From Clostridium algifaecis (GTDB lineage: Bacteria > Bacillota > Clostridia > Clostridiales > Clostridiaceae), in the NCBI RefSeq assembly GCF_017874415.1, contig NZ_JAGGLM010000002.1, forward strand, positions 124,001 to 188,000: 64,000 nt of DNA. The letters are read 5' to 3'. Numbering within the stretch: the first letter of the stretch is position 1; each line of letters begins with the position of its first letter. Of the stretch, positions 9,240 to 18,288 are shown one piece after another. The position numbers and the translations under genes are program-made. The notes under the pieces are model-generated. The model did no database searches. It saw only the letters and a list, made by a program, of their open reading frames with translations, and was not told the DNA's origin.

Positions 9240-9470
9240 TTAATAAAAAAACAGAGATTTCGCATCTAAAGTATATACTCTAGCATTAAATTCATCTTTA
9301 CCAATATATATTAATCTTCCAATTTGATTTTTTTCAATTTTATCAAAAGTTGGCAAGTTAAGTAGTTCAGATTTACTAGGTATTTTATTAATCGGCAACT
9401 TGTTAATGTGTATATTAGCTGCAACTGCTGTGGAATGGGCTCCTCCCACATCATGGTATATAACTATCAT
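9240..9470 (-). pseudogene. Truncated DUF3189 family gene
   Basis: The 76-residue product begins MIVIYHDVGGAHSTAVAA and contains FDKIEKNQIGRLIYIGKDE, which resembles the first half of DUF3189 proteins, usually about 150 residues. The frame then stops at 9240, right against the promoter of the neighbouring operon, so the C-terminal half is missing. A full AAGGAGG site precedes the ATG, so the remnant may still be translated. The function of DUF3189 is unknown. Read as a 3'-deleted gene. Confidence 0.6.
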
Positions 9471-9560
9471 ATTATTTTAGGCCTCCTTAAACTTTTGTAA
9501 GTACATTCATAGTATGGTCTATATTATAAAAAGTATAATTAAAACTCAAAGTAATAATAT

Positions 9561-10160
9561 TTATACCATTTCGCTTTTTTCATCTAACTTTTGATACATT
9601 TTTTCCTGCTGTTTGGTTGTAAACTGAAAATATATTTCTGTATTTGAGACATCTTTATGTCCTAACCACCATTGGAGTTCTTTTATATCCATATCCGATT
9701 CTGCAAGATGAACGGCAGTTGTATGTTTAATAGTATGAAAATGATGTTTTGATTCATCTTCGATACCTGCAAGTGAACAATATTTTTTCATTAAATAATT
9801 TAAGGTTTGTCTAGAAATAGGGGCATTCTTTTGGCTTTTAAATAATATTTCTGAAGTTGAAGTTATATTATTTTGAGCTATGTATTTGTCTAAAACTGTT
9901 TTTGTTTTATAATCCAATCTTAAAGTATTGTTATTGCTTCCTTTAAGTCTTTTACAATATAGTTCACCTTTTGAAATATTATAATCTTGAAGTTTTATTA
10001 AAGGAATTTCTGAAACTCTTAAACCACATCTATAAGCAATTCTAAAAATCGCCAGATCTCTAAGAGAATGAGAAGTATAAGATTTCTTTATTGCATTAAA
10101 AAGATTTTTCGTTTCGGATTGAGTTAAATATTTAATTCTATTTTCATCGTTTTTTCCCAT
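9561..10160 (-). CDS. Tyrosine recombinase (small site-specific integrase)
   Basis: This 199-residue protein covers little more than the catalytic domain of the phage integrase family. Seen: the first catalytic arginine in CGLRVSEI, a lysine region RLKGSNN, the box HTIKHTTAVHLAE in place of the usual HxLRH, the WWLGHKD histidine, and a likely nucleophile tyrosine in TEIYFQFT. The second arginine is therefore lysine, a variant I recall in some small clostridial and proteobacterial integrases. No N-terminal arm-binding domain is present. It sits beside two related palindromes and several gene remnants, so it is probably a leftover of, or tool for, a mobile element or DNA inversion. Confidence 0.85.
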   Translation of the reverse strand: MGKNDENRIKYLTQSETKNLFNAIKKSYTSHSLRDLAIFRIAYRCGLRVSEIPLIKLQDYNISKGELYCKRLKGSNNNTLRLDYKTKTVLDKYIAQNNITSTSEILFKSQKNAPISRQTLNYLMKKYCSLAGIEDESKHHFHTIKHTTAVHLAESDMDIKELQWWLGHKDVSNTEIYFQFTTKQQEKMYQKLDEKSEMV

Positions 10161-10179
10161 AGTTAATCTCCCTAAATAA

Positions 10180-10213
10180 AAAATTGTACAAAATAAATAT
10201 TTTGTACAATTTT
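10180..10213. repeat. Perfect 16-bp inverted repeat upstream of the integrase
   Basis: The arm AAAATTGTACAAAATA and its exact complement are separated by two bases. It lies about 20 bases before the integrase start codon. It could be an operator, a hairpin in the integrase leader, or a recombination core. Confidence 0.85.
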
Positions 10214-10635
10214 AGTATACTACAAATAGCATAATATGAAAATACTGCATAATAAATTGTAATATAAAGTCGTAATGAAAAATTTTATATATATTATTCT
10301 CCTATATATTATAAAAATTTGTATATTAAATGGAATTATTTATGAATATATTCCTATTTAACTGTACAAAATATTTATTTTGTCTTAACAACTATATAAT
10401 TATCTTTATGTAAAGTCAAAATAACAATTTAAAATTCTTATATTATATAAATAAGTAAGTAAGAGGATGTAAAATCAAGCAATACAAAATTACTGTTAGA
10501 TGGGATAAAAACTAATTAAGACATATTGGTAAGATACATTTATAAAAGATATGAGGTAGGTGTTTAATGGTTTATTTGAAAAACAAAATAGTAAGATAGA
10601 AATTATTATTTTTTAATGCAAAAAGGGAGGGTAAC
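10214..10635. other. AT-rich intergenic stretch without a gene
   Basis: Besides the second palindrome, this stretch holds an AT-only dyad near 10280-10320 (AATTTTATATATA facing TATATATTATAAAAATT). I see no convincing coding frame. A very short frame (ATG at 10567) with a weak GAGGTAGG site makes only ten codons and is not called. Confidence 0.6.
10363..10384. repeat. Second, partial copy of the TGTACAAAATA palindrome
   Basis: The core TGTACAAAATA-TT-TATTTTGT repeats that of the element at 10185-10208, with a different 2-bp centre (TT, not AA) and a broken outer right arm. The two copies are about 178 bp apart. Confidence 0.75.
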
Positions 10636-11094
10636 GTGTATAGAAAAAACAAATATAATTTAAAGAAAATAGAAACTGACAGGATATATAAACGTGTATT
10701 TAGTATGGATAATGTTGGAGTTTGGGAATGGAATATAAATAAAGATCAGATGTTCATTAGTGGTGTAAATATTGCACTAGATGACTTTGGAACGGGATAT
10801 TCTTCTCTAAACTATTTAATTACTTTGCCAGTTAACACATTGAAAATAGATAAATCATTTATTGATAATATTAAAAGTGATAAAAATAAAGCTGTAATTA
10901 ACAGTATAGTGCATTTATCAAAATCTTTAAAATATAAAATAATTACTGAAGGTGTAGAAACAAAAGAACAAATGGATTTACTTACTGGATTGGGATGCAA
11001 TATAATTCAAGGTTATTATTTTAGTAAACCTCTTCCAGAAAACGAAATTGAAAACTTATTAAAAAGTCAAGGCGAAATTTTGAAAATTAGTTAA
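10636..11094 (+). pseudogene. Internally deleted PAS/EAL signalling gene
   Basis: The 152-residue frame starts at a GTG behind GGGAGG. Residues 1 to about 36 look like the start of a PAS domain (SMDNVGVWEWNINKDQMF). The sequence then jumps directly into the middle of an EAL phosphodiesterase domain (NIALDDFGTGYSS, then KIDKSFID, EGVET and IQGYYFSKPLP). The rest of PAS, any GGDEF domain and the first half of EAL, including the EAL motif itself, are gone, while the frame stays open. Cyclic-di-GMP hydrolysis is not expected. An in-frame deletion of a larger sensor is the simplest reading. Confidence 0.8.
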
Positions 11095-11179
11095 GTGTTG
11101 AAGGAATACAAGAAAGGCTTATGGAGTTTTAAAAACAAAAAATTAATTGCTTTTTAAAATATATGAGGGGGAAATTATA

Positions 11180-12892
11180 ATGGGTTTTTTAAAAAACATA
11201 AAAGTTAGGATAAAATTAATTGTATCTTTTATTATTGTGGCTATATTAATTGGTATAGTTGGTGCTATTGGTATACTGTCATTAAAAACTGTAGATACAA
11301 ATTCTGAAGAAATGTACAGCAATAAATTACAGATTATTTATGAGTTGACAGATATGAGACAAAATTTAACAGAAGCTAAAAGTGATCTGCTACAGTTGGC
11401 TTATGTAAGGGATAATTCTAAAAAAGCTGACTTAGAAAAAGATATTCAAGTAAACAAAGATGAAAGTAATAAATATATCATAGATTATGAAAAAATAACT
11501 ATGACAGATACAGAAAAACAAATATGGTCAACATTCAAAAATCAGCTTGAGCAATACAGAACTTTAAGAGATAATGTTATTAAATTTGGTGATGCTGGAA
11601 ACTTTAATGAAGCAGTTAATCAATATCAGAAAATACCTGCTGTAAGAGATGCAACATTTCAAAGTCTTGATAAACTAATTAATTTAAATCTTGATAGTGC
11701 AAAAACATTTAATATAGATAATCATTCAATATATATGGGTTCACATAGGATTATGATAATATTAATAATAGTAGGGTTATTAATTGCAATTGGACTTGGA
11801 TTAATTATATCAAAAGATATAATTGATCCATTATTGAAAATACAATCTTTAGCAGAAAGACTTGAAAAATTTGATTTTTCATTACCAATAACTTTAACAA
11901 GAAAAGATGAATTTGGACGAACAGGAAATGCTTTAAATGCATCACTAAAAAACGTAAATAATTTAGTTAAGTTAATTACTGAAAATTCACAGGATATGAG
12001 TGCATCAAGTGAAGAACTTTCTGCAACTTCTGAAGAACTTACAGCAAAAGTTCAACAAATAGACAGTTCAGTAACAAACATAACATCTGGAATTATGGAA
12101 ACAAGTGCATCATCCGAAGAAATAACTGCGTCTATAGAAGAAGTAGATTCCAGTATTAATGAACTATCCGGAAAAGCTATGGAAGGAAGCAATAATGCAA
12201 ATAAATCTAAAGAAAGAGCCACAGATGTACAAAATAATGGGAAAGTTGCTATAGATAAAACACAAAATTTATATAAGGACAAAAGAGAAAAAATGTTAAA
12301 AGCTATTGAGGATGGAAAAGTAGTAAAAGATATAGGCGTAATGGCAAACACCATTGCAAGTATAGCTGATCAGACAAATCTTCTTGCCCTTAATGCAGCG
12401 ATAGAAGCTGCAAGAGCAGGTGAACATGGAAAAGGATTTGCAGTAGTTGCAGAAGAAGTACGAAAGCTAGCAGAACAATCTGCTCAGGCAGTTACAGGTA
12501 TACAGGACACCATTGATAAAGTAAATAATGCTTTTAAAAACCTTTCTGAAAATGGTAATGATGTATTAAAGTTTATAAATGAAAATGTACACCAACAGTT
12601 TGAGGACTTTGGAAATATGGGAAATCAATACTATAGTGATTCAGACTTTGTAAGCAGTATGTCACAAGAAATAGCATCAATGTCAGAAGAACTTACTGCC
12701 ACAATTGCTCAAGTAAGCGAAGCAGTACAGAATATGTCTGGAGTTTCACAGAAATCTTCAGAACACGCAGAAATAATAAAAACAAGCGTAGATGAAACAA
12801 CAAAAGCAATAGGACAAGTAGCCTTAACTGCACAAAGTCAGTCAGAACTTGCACAAAAGCTTAACGAAATGGTACACAAATTTAAGTTATAA
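11180..12892 (+). CDS. Methyl-accepting chemotaxis protein
   Basis: A 570-residue transmembrane chemoreceptor. The first membrane segment is near residues 12-35. A mainly helical extracellular domain of about 150 residues (four-helix-bundle type) follows, then a second membrane segment ([20 protein letters not shown]), a HAMP domain, and a long signalling coiled coil. The hairpin tip that contacts CheA and CheW is clear: [19 protein letters not shown] start at the ATG at 11180, 8 bases behind AGGGGG; an upstream in-frame start at 11147 has no such site. No ligand can be assigned. It follows the decayed EAL gene by 85 bases and is probably transcribed separately. Confidence 0.93.
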   Translation: MGFLKNIKVRIKLIVSFIIVAILIGIVGAIGILSLKTVDTNSEEMYSNKLQIIYELTDMRQNLTEAKSDLLQLAYVRDNSKKADLEKDIQVNKDESNKYIIDYEKITMTDTEKQIWSTFKNQLEQYRTLRDNVIKFGDAGNFNEAVNQYQKIPAVRDATFQSLDKLINLNLDSAKTFNIDNHSIYMGSHRIMIILIIVGLLIAIGLGLIISKDIIDPLLKIQSLAERLEKFDFSLPITLTRKDEFGRTGNALNASLKNVNNLVKLITENSQDMSASSEELSATSEELTAKVQQIDSSVTNITSGIMETSASSEEITASIEEVDSSINELSGKAMEGSNNANKSKERATDVQNNGKVAIDKTQNLYKDKREKMLKAIEDGKVVKDIGVMANTIASIADQTNLLALNAAIEAARAGEHGKGFAVVAEEVRKLAEQSAQAVTGIQDTIDKVNNAFKNLSENGNDVLKFINENVHQQFEDFGNMGNQYYSDSDFVSSMSQEIASMSEELTATIAQVSEAVQNMSGVSQKSSEHAEIIKTSVDETTKAIGQVALTAQSQSELAQKLNEMVHKFKL

Positions 12893-12928
12893 TTTAGTAA
12901 TTAAGTAAATCTACATTAAATGCATTAT

Positions 12929-12986
12929 AGGGCTTCAATAGACAGTTAAGAAAATTTACAAAAACAAGAACTGTTGATGAAGCCCT
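12929..12986. repeat. Long imperfect inverted repeat downstream of the chemoreceptor gene
   Basis: AGGGCTTCA...ACAGTT faces AACTGT...TGAAGCCCT across a 21-base loop, with a small internal bulge. No T-run follows, so it is not a standard terminator. It could be a stabilising 3' hairpin or a mobile-element scar. The remaining 12987-13201 stretch holds only the leader of the next gene. Confidence 0.6.
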
Positions 12987-13201
12987 CTGAAGATATCCCA
13001 AATGCCATTCCAAGTGGAATATACCGAACATTATATTTAATATCATTATTTTTTAACATTAATTTCCTTGAAAATATGAATGAACATCTGCAATTCTAAC
13101 AATTGATAAAAATATATTTATAATTTACGTAGAGAGTGGAAACACTAATACAATAATAAAAGTTGTTTTTATTATATTTTTATTATGGAGGAGAGATATA
13201 A

Positions 13202-14854
13202 ATGGAAAATTCAATGTTTTGTTACCAATGTGAACAAACAGCTGGGGGCAAAGGCTGCACAAAAAGTGGGGTTTGTGGAAAGACGCCTGAAATTGCAAAC
13301 TTACAAGATTTATTAATATATCAGCTAAAAGGAATCTCTTGCTATGCAAAGCCTCTTATTGAAAAAGGAAAAATCATTGATAAAGAAATAGTAAAATTTG
13401 TAGAAAATGCTCTGTTTACAACATTAACAAATGTAAATTTTGATGCTCAGGTTCATGTAAGATTATTAAAGGAATCACAAAAAATAAAAGAAATTTTAAG
13501 GGACCAGGCACCTGAAGGAGAATATACAGAAGCAGCTACATATAATCTAAGCGATACTAAAGAAACTATGCTAAAGGATTCAGTAAAAGCAGGTATTATG
13601 TATGATCAAAAGCTTGACGCTGATATTCGTTCTCTAAGATCAACTATATTATATGGATTAAAAGGCATAAGTGCTTATGGTCATCAGGCACGGTTTCTTG
13701 GATATAATAATGAACAAGTAGATAATATTTATTTCTTAGGACTTGAGGCTACCACAGATGACAAATTAACTCTTGAAGATATGATACGTATGACTATGAG
13801 AGTAGGGGATATGGCTGTACAGGTAATGCAAACTTTAGATGAAGCTAATACTACTACTTATAAAAATCCTTCACCTCATAAGGTAAATGTTAATATTAAA
13901 AAAGGTCCATTTATTATAGTATCTGGTCATGATTTGAAGGATTTAGAAATGCTTCTTCAGCAAACAGAAGGTAAAGGAATTAATATTTATACTCATGGAG
14001 AAATGTTGCCGTCGCATGGATATCCAGAATTAAAAAAATACAAACATTTAGTAGGTAACTTTGGTTCTGCATGGCAAAATCAACAAAAAGAATTTGATGG
14101 AATTCCAGGATGTATTTTAATGACTACTAACTGTTTAATGAGACCAAGAGAAACATATAAAGATAGAATATTTTCAACAAGTGTTGTAGGTTGGGACGGA
14201 GTAAAACATATAGATACTTTAGAAGATGGAACTAAGGATTTCAGTGAAATAATAAATAAAGCATTAGAATTAGGCGGCTTTAAAGAAGATGAAGAAGAAA
14301 AAGAAATACTAGTTGGCTTTGGACATAATGCAACGTTATCACATGCTGAAGCTATAGTAAAGGCGGTTAAAGAAGGAAAGATAAGACATTTCTTCTTGAT
14401 AGGAGGTTGTGATGGTGCAAGACCAGGAAGAAGCTACTACACTGATTTTGCTAAAATGGTTCCACAAGATTGTATAATTCTTACTTTAGCTTGTGGTAAG
14501 TACAGATTTAACAAATTAGATTTTGGAACAGTAGCTGGATTGCCAAGGTTATTAGACGTAGGACAATGTAATGATGCCTATTCAGCAGTTAGAATAGCTA
14601 CGGCACTGGCAGATGCATTTGAAACAGATGTTAATTCATTACCACTTACTATTGTACTTTCTTGGTATGAACAGAAGGCTGTTGCTGATTTATTAGCACT
14701 CTTATCACTTGGAATAAAAGGAATATACTTAGGACCAAGTCTGCCAGCTTTTATATCTCCAAATGTATTGCAATATCTAGTAGACACATTTAACATAAGA
14801 CCTATAAGTACACCAGAGGATGATTTAAAGAGCTCACTTAAACAAATGAACTAA
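13202..14854 (+). CDS. hcp: Hybrid cluster protein / hydroxylamine reductase
   Basis: The 550-residue protein carries a [4Fe-4S] cluster near its N-terminus and a hybrid Fe-S-O cluster. Family members reduce hydroxylamine to ammonia in vitro and are linked to nitric oxide and nitrosative stress defence. The N-terminal cysteines are Cys7, Cys10, Cys19 and Cys25 (spacing Cx2C, x8, C, x5, C). Further motifs include SGHDLKDLE, THGEMLPSHGYPELK, GNFGSAWQNQ, GGCDGARPGR, TLACGKYRFN and VGQCNDAYS, which supply hybrid-cluster ligands. GGAGGAGAG precedes the ATG. It appears monocistronic, with no hcr partner nearby. Confidence 0.95.
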   Translation: MENSMFCYQCEQTAGGKGCTKSGVCGKTPEIANLQDLLIYQLKGISCYAKPLIEKGKIIDKEIVKFVENALFTTLTNVNFDAQVHVRLLKESQKIKEILRDQAPEGEYTEAATYNLSDTKETMLKDSVKAGIMYDQKLDADIRSLRSTILYGLKGISAYGHQARFLGYNNEQVDNIYFLGLEATTDDKLTLEDMIRMTMRVGDMAVQVMQTLDEANTTTYKNPSPHKVNVNIKKGPFIIVSGHDLKDLEMLLQQTEGKGINIYTHGEMLPSHGYPELKKYKHLVGNFGSAWQNQQKEFDGIPGCILMTTNCLMRPRETYKDRIFSTSVVGWDGVKHIDTLEDGTKDFSEIINKALELGGFKEDEEEKEILVGFGHNATLSHAEAIVKAVKEGKIRHFFLIGGCDGARPGRSYYTDFAKMVPQDCIILTLACGKYRFNKLDFGTVAGLPRLLDVGQCNDAYSAVRIATALADAFETDVNSLPLTIVLSWYEQKAVADLLALLSLGIKGIYLGPSLPAFISPNVLQYLVDTFNIRPISTPEDDLKSSLKQMN

Positions 14855-14885
14855 TGAATATAAAGATCATTTGGTGTCTTATATC

Positions 14886-15369
14886 TTAAGCTTCAATGGA
14901 TTCTTCTGGTGTTATATTGTTAAATTGATGATTAGAATAATGGAACACATAAAGAGAACAAATCAATGCTAAAATTGCCAGTATACTATAAGAAAATGCA
15001 GCAACAATTATACAAGTATTTCCAAAGAGAATAGGTTTCTTAGCACCTAGGATATTTAATATACGTCCGCTTACAGGTGCTAGAAAAGCCCCGATTAAGC
15101 AACCGGGTAGTAACAAGCAGCCTGCAATAAGCGGACTTTTACCTGATACCAATTGAGAATAATTTGGAATTAAAAAACCAAAACCTAAACATATAAATTG
15201 AATCAGGCTTATGACGAAAACACTAAAAGTGAATGGCTTAAATTTAAAAATAGACAAATGAATTATTCATTGACGTTTCAATGACAACTCCAGTAAAGGA
15301 CATAAGTCCTGTTGCAATAATTGATAAAATTAGTTTTAAATCTATATTCCTTTCAAAATTATCTGTCAT
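14886..15369 (-). pseudogene. Remnant of a DHA2-type MFS drug transporter
   Basis: Two pieces of one transporter survive. The first (start 15369) reads NIDLKLILSIIATGLMSFTG, typical of the first membrane helix of EmrB/QacA-like transporters, and stops at a TAA after about 41 codons. The second (14886-15257) reads QFICLGFGFLIPNYSQLV and APVSGRILNILGAKKP, which belong to the middle of such proteins and normally lie far from the first piece. A large internal deletion plus a frame break explains this. The usual 14 helices are reduced to about four. It is next to an XRE-cupin regulator that may once have controlled it. Confidence 0.82.
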
Positions 15370-15508
15370 TTAATAGAACCCACCTATTCTTAATAAAATA
15401 TAATTATTTAAATGTTTTTGTTATCTCAATTGGATGTGATTTCATAATCATATACATTTACTATATTGTTTGATGTGCAATGGTAAATTACTGTGTAGTT
15501 ACTGATCA

Positions 15509-16063
15509 TTATGCATGACGATAAACTATTAGATCTATTTCAGCAAGAGTACAGCCTGTATTACGATAACTATGTGGTTTGTCAGCTTTAAATCTAATAG
15601 AATCGCCATCTTTTATTATATACTTTTCGTCGTTTACTTTTATTGTAATTTCACCTCGGAATATAGTTAAAAACTCTTCAGTATTATCTATATGAGGATC
15701 AGCTTTTAAGTAACCACCTTTTTCAATTTCTAATGTGTAAAGTTCAAAACATCTACCGTCTTCATATGGAAAAAAAGGATAAAGCTTATATTTACCATCA
15801 TCTTCTGTAAGAGGTTTAATATTAACTTTATGCATAACAGTAGTATTTGCCTTTTGTGTTGTAATAAGTTTAGCAACTTGAATTTTTAACCCGTATGCAA
15901 TTTTACTTACTGTTGTAACTGTAGGATTTGATTTTCCTCTTTCAATTTGTCCAAGCAAGCTTTTGCTTATTCCTGTCAATTCTGATACTTTGTCAAGACT
16001 TAATTTTCTATCTTCACGAATTTTTTTAAAATTAGTGGCAATTAATGAATTTAAATCTTCCAT
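15509..16063 (-). CDS. XRE-family transcriptional regulator with C-terminal cupin domain
   Basis: The 184-residue protein has an N-terminal helix-turn-helix (LSLDKVSELTGISKSLLGQIERG, residues about 20-42) and a C-terminal cupin (residues about 110-184, with PHIDNTEEF and PHSYRNTG supplying likely metal-binding His/Glu). Such regulators usually sense small molecules through the cupin and control adjacent transport or catabolic genes. I start at the ATG at 16063, which has AAGGAG 8 bases upstream. It diverges from an AEC transporter gene, and the shared intergenic region carries three direct repeats spaced 28 bp, so autoregulation and control of the transporter are likely. Confidence 0.9.
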   Translation of the reverse strand: MEDLNSLIATNFKKIREDRKLSLDKVSELTGISKSLLGQIERGKSNPTVTTVSKIAYGLKIQVAKLITTQKANTTVMHKVNIKPLTEDDGKYKLYPFFPYEDGRCFELYTLEIEKGGYLKADPHIDNTEEFLTIFRGEITIKVNDEKYIIKDGDSIRFKADKPHSYRNTGCTLAEIDLIVYRHA

Positions 16064-16086
16064 AAAAATTCTCCTTTTCATTAAAT

Positions 16087-16170
16087 ACTATAATGTACAT
16101 TTTGTGCAATATATATTATAATGTATAAGATGTACACTATATACTATAATATACCTGCATGCATTATAAC
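16087..16170. promoter_or_regulatory. Three direct repeats at exact 28-bp spacing in a divergent promoter region
   Basis: ACTATAATGTAC at 16087, ATTATAATGTAT at 16115 and ACTATAATATAC at 16143 start exactly 28 bp apart. The first two repeats also agree in their second half, 21 of 28 positions in all. The block lies between the divergent XRE-cupin and AEC genes. The repeats contain TATAAT, so they may overlap -10 elements. An operator array for the adjacent regulator is inferred. Confidence 0.55.
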
Positions 16171-16234
16171 ATATTAGTAATTAATGTCAATATTATAAAT
16201 TTAAATAAGGAATTTAATAAAAGGAGGTAATATT

Positions 16235-17161
16235 TTGAATATTACTATTATAAATCAGATCGTTATATTAACACTCATGATTATGGTAGGGGTTGTTTTA
16301 AGAAAAACAAAAATAGTTACAGATGAAGTTAATAAGGGGCTTTCAAATATATTGATGAATGTAACATTACCCTTTATGATTCTATATTCTTTTAATTTTA
16401 AGTTTTCAATGGATATGTTAAAAGAAGGCATTACAATATTTTTATATTCTGTTGGAATACATATTTTTTTAATAATTTTAAGTAAATTATTATATTTTAA
16501 ATTTGAAAATTCTAAGAAAAGTGTATTTAAATTTGCAACAGTATTTTCAAATTGTGGTTTTGTAGGATTTCCTTTAGTCCAAGGTATGTTTGGAAATATA
16601 GGAGTATTTTATACGGCAATTTTTACAATTCCTTTTAATATTTTTATGTTTTCTTATGGAGTTATACTTTTTACAGGTAAAAGTGACATAAAAAGTATAA
16701 AGAAAAATCTTATAAACATGCCTCTTATGTGTACTGCTTTAGGTATCATAATATTTATTTTCTCTATAAAACTCCCATCACCATTACTTAAAACTATAGA
16801 AAGTATAGGAAATATGACAACTCCAATTTCAATGTTTATAATAGGAGTTATGCTTGCAGATGTTAAATTAAAAGATGTGTTTAAGGGTATTGATATTTAC
16901 TATTTAAATTTTGTAAAACTTATAGTCGCTCCACTTCTAGTTTCTTTTATATTAAAGAGTTTAGGCAGTAATAAAACTCTTCTGTATATATGCGCAATTT
17001 TAGTAGCAATGCCAACTGCAAGTTTAATAGGGGTATTTGCCGAGAAATATAATGGGGATAAAATCAATGCTTCAAAATGTGCTTTTTTAACTACAGTTTT
17101 ATCTATAATTACTATACCTTTTATTATGTCAATAATACAGCTAATAGTTTTTTATAAATGA
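16235..17161 (+). CDS. AEC family transporter
   Basis: The 308-residue protein has about ten hydrophobic helices and belongs to the auxin efflux carrier family, bacterial members of which move organic acids such as malate, malonate or lactate. Typical features are the conserved LSNILMNVTLPFMILYSF region in the second helix, NCGFVGFPLVQGMFG in the middle, and AMPTASLIGVFAEKY near the end. The start is TTG at 16235, set by AAGGAGG 7 bases upstream. It is transcribed divergently from the XRE-cupin regulator. A second AEC gene lies at 22015-22956 in a different cluster. Confidence 0.9.
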   Translation: MNITIINQIVILTLMIMVGVVLRKTKIVTDEVNKGLSNILMNVTLPFMILYSFNFKFSMDMLKEGITIFLYSVGIHIFLIILSKLLYFKFENSKKSVFKFATVFSNCGFVGFPLVQGMFGNIGVFYTAIFTIPFNIFMFSYGVILFTGKSDIKSIKKNLINMPLMCTALGIIIFIFSIKLPSPLLKTIESIGNMTTPISMFIIGVMLADVKLKDVFKGIDIYYLNFVKLIVAPLLVSFILKSLGSNKTLLYICAILVAMPTASLIGVFAEKYNGDKINASKCAFLTTVLSIITIPFIMSIIQLIVFYK

Positions 17162-17249
17162 TATTTACAACTTTCATGTTTAATTTAACAATTTTGGATC
17201 TAAGTCAATAAAAATGTACTAAATTTATATTAGAGTGATGGTGGTACAA

Positions 17250-17780
17250 ATGAGGAATATTGCAAACTTAATTACAATAACAAGAATATTAGGAACAACG
17301 GTTTTGGTGTTTATAAAACCATTTTCGGAACCATTCTTTATCATATATTCTATATGTGGTATCAGTGATATTTTAGATGGAATGATTGCACGAAAGATGA
17401 ATTTAGCAAGTAAAAATGGGCAGATTCTTGATAGTATTGCAGACTTTTTTATGGTTATAGTTTTGGTGTTCATATTTATGCTTAATTTTAAATTCCCTTT
17501 ATTTGGTACGCATTGGGTAATCATTATTTTAATTATTCGCTTGACATCGTTGAGTGTTGGCTTTATACGTTATAAACAGCTTACATTTTTACACACTTAT
17601 GCTAATAAGTTAACGGGGATAGTTTTGTTTTGCTTCCCATTTATGTATATTGGATTAGGATTATACACAACAACTATTTTAGTTTGCTTTATTGCAAGCA
17701 TTTCGGCGATGGAAGAATTAATTATTAATACTGTTTCTAAAAAGTTATGTAGAGATATTAAGTCCATATTTTCATTATGA
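17250..17780 (+). CDS. CDP-alcohol phosphatidyltransferase family protein
   Basis: A membrane enzyme that transfers a phosphatidyl group from a CDP-activated lipid to an alcohol, as in phosphatidylglycerophosphate or phosphatidylserine synthesis. The full family motif DxxDGxxARx8GxxxDxxxD is visible from SDILDGMIARKMN through GQILDSIAD. About 176 residues with roughly five membrane helices, as usual. I choose the ATG at 17250 (MRNIANLITITRI, a typical start, with GGTGG just ahead); GTG 17235 and ATG 17238 are in frame. The acceptor alcohol cannot be predicted. It follows the AEC gene by 88 bases. Confidence 0.88.
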   Translation: MRNIANLITITRILGTTVLVFIKPFSEPFFIIYSICGISDILDGMIARKMNLASKNGQILDSIADFFMVIVLVFIFMLNFKFPLFGTHWVIIILIIRLTSLSVGFIRYKQLTFLHTYANKLTGIVLFCFPFMYIGLGLYTTTILVCFIASISAMEELIINTVSKKLCRDIKSIFSL

Positions 17781-17922
17781 AAATGCACGTAATTTACAAA
17801 TTCCAATTTGTTGAATATATTAGGAAAGCAATCTCTTACATAACTTTCTTATGTTGTGAATTAGCCAGAAAAAAATGTTCTTTGAAAATTGAATAATATG
17901 ATATATCATATAAATAAAAAGT

Positions 17923-18108
17923 GTAATTGTATTTGGAACTGTGGTTGAAGTTTTTGATGATGAAAAAAATACAGTTCTTTTAGAAATATTAAATAAATAT
18001 TCGACAGATTATATTGAAAAAGGAAAGGAATATATTAAAAATGCAAGTAAAGCAACTAAAGTAATAAAAATTAATATTGAGCACATTTCCGGCAAAGCGA
18101 GGAAATAG
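17923..18108 (+). pseudogene. C-terminal remnant of a pyridoxamine-phosphate-oxidase-like (PPOX) protein
   Basis: An open stretch of 61 codons without a start codon reads VIVFGTVVEVFDDEKNT and ends VIKINIEHISGKARK before a TAG. This is the end of a flavin-binding split-barrel protein of the nitroimidazole-resistance (NimA-like) group. The N-terminal half is absent; a stop lies in frame immediately upstream. No function is expected. The flanking 17781-17922 and 18109-18288 stretches hold no gene that I can see. Confidence 0.7.
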
Positions 18109-18288
18109 TTAATACTAAAAAATAATTCATCAGATTTGCTGACACCTAGGTTAAGTCATATAAAGTGCTTTGCTATAACGTTATTCTATAGCTGGTGATT
18201 AATAAAATCAATTTTACTGTTTGTATTAGTAGTTTTTAATATAATATATAGAAAAACAAATTTATTGTAATTGTAAAAGGAGTAAAAA

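Noticed and set aside
10180-10384. attL/attR sites bounding an integrated element
   Set aside because: The two palindromes are only 178 bp apart with no cargo between them, so a flanked element cannot be claimed.
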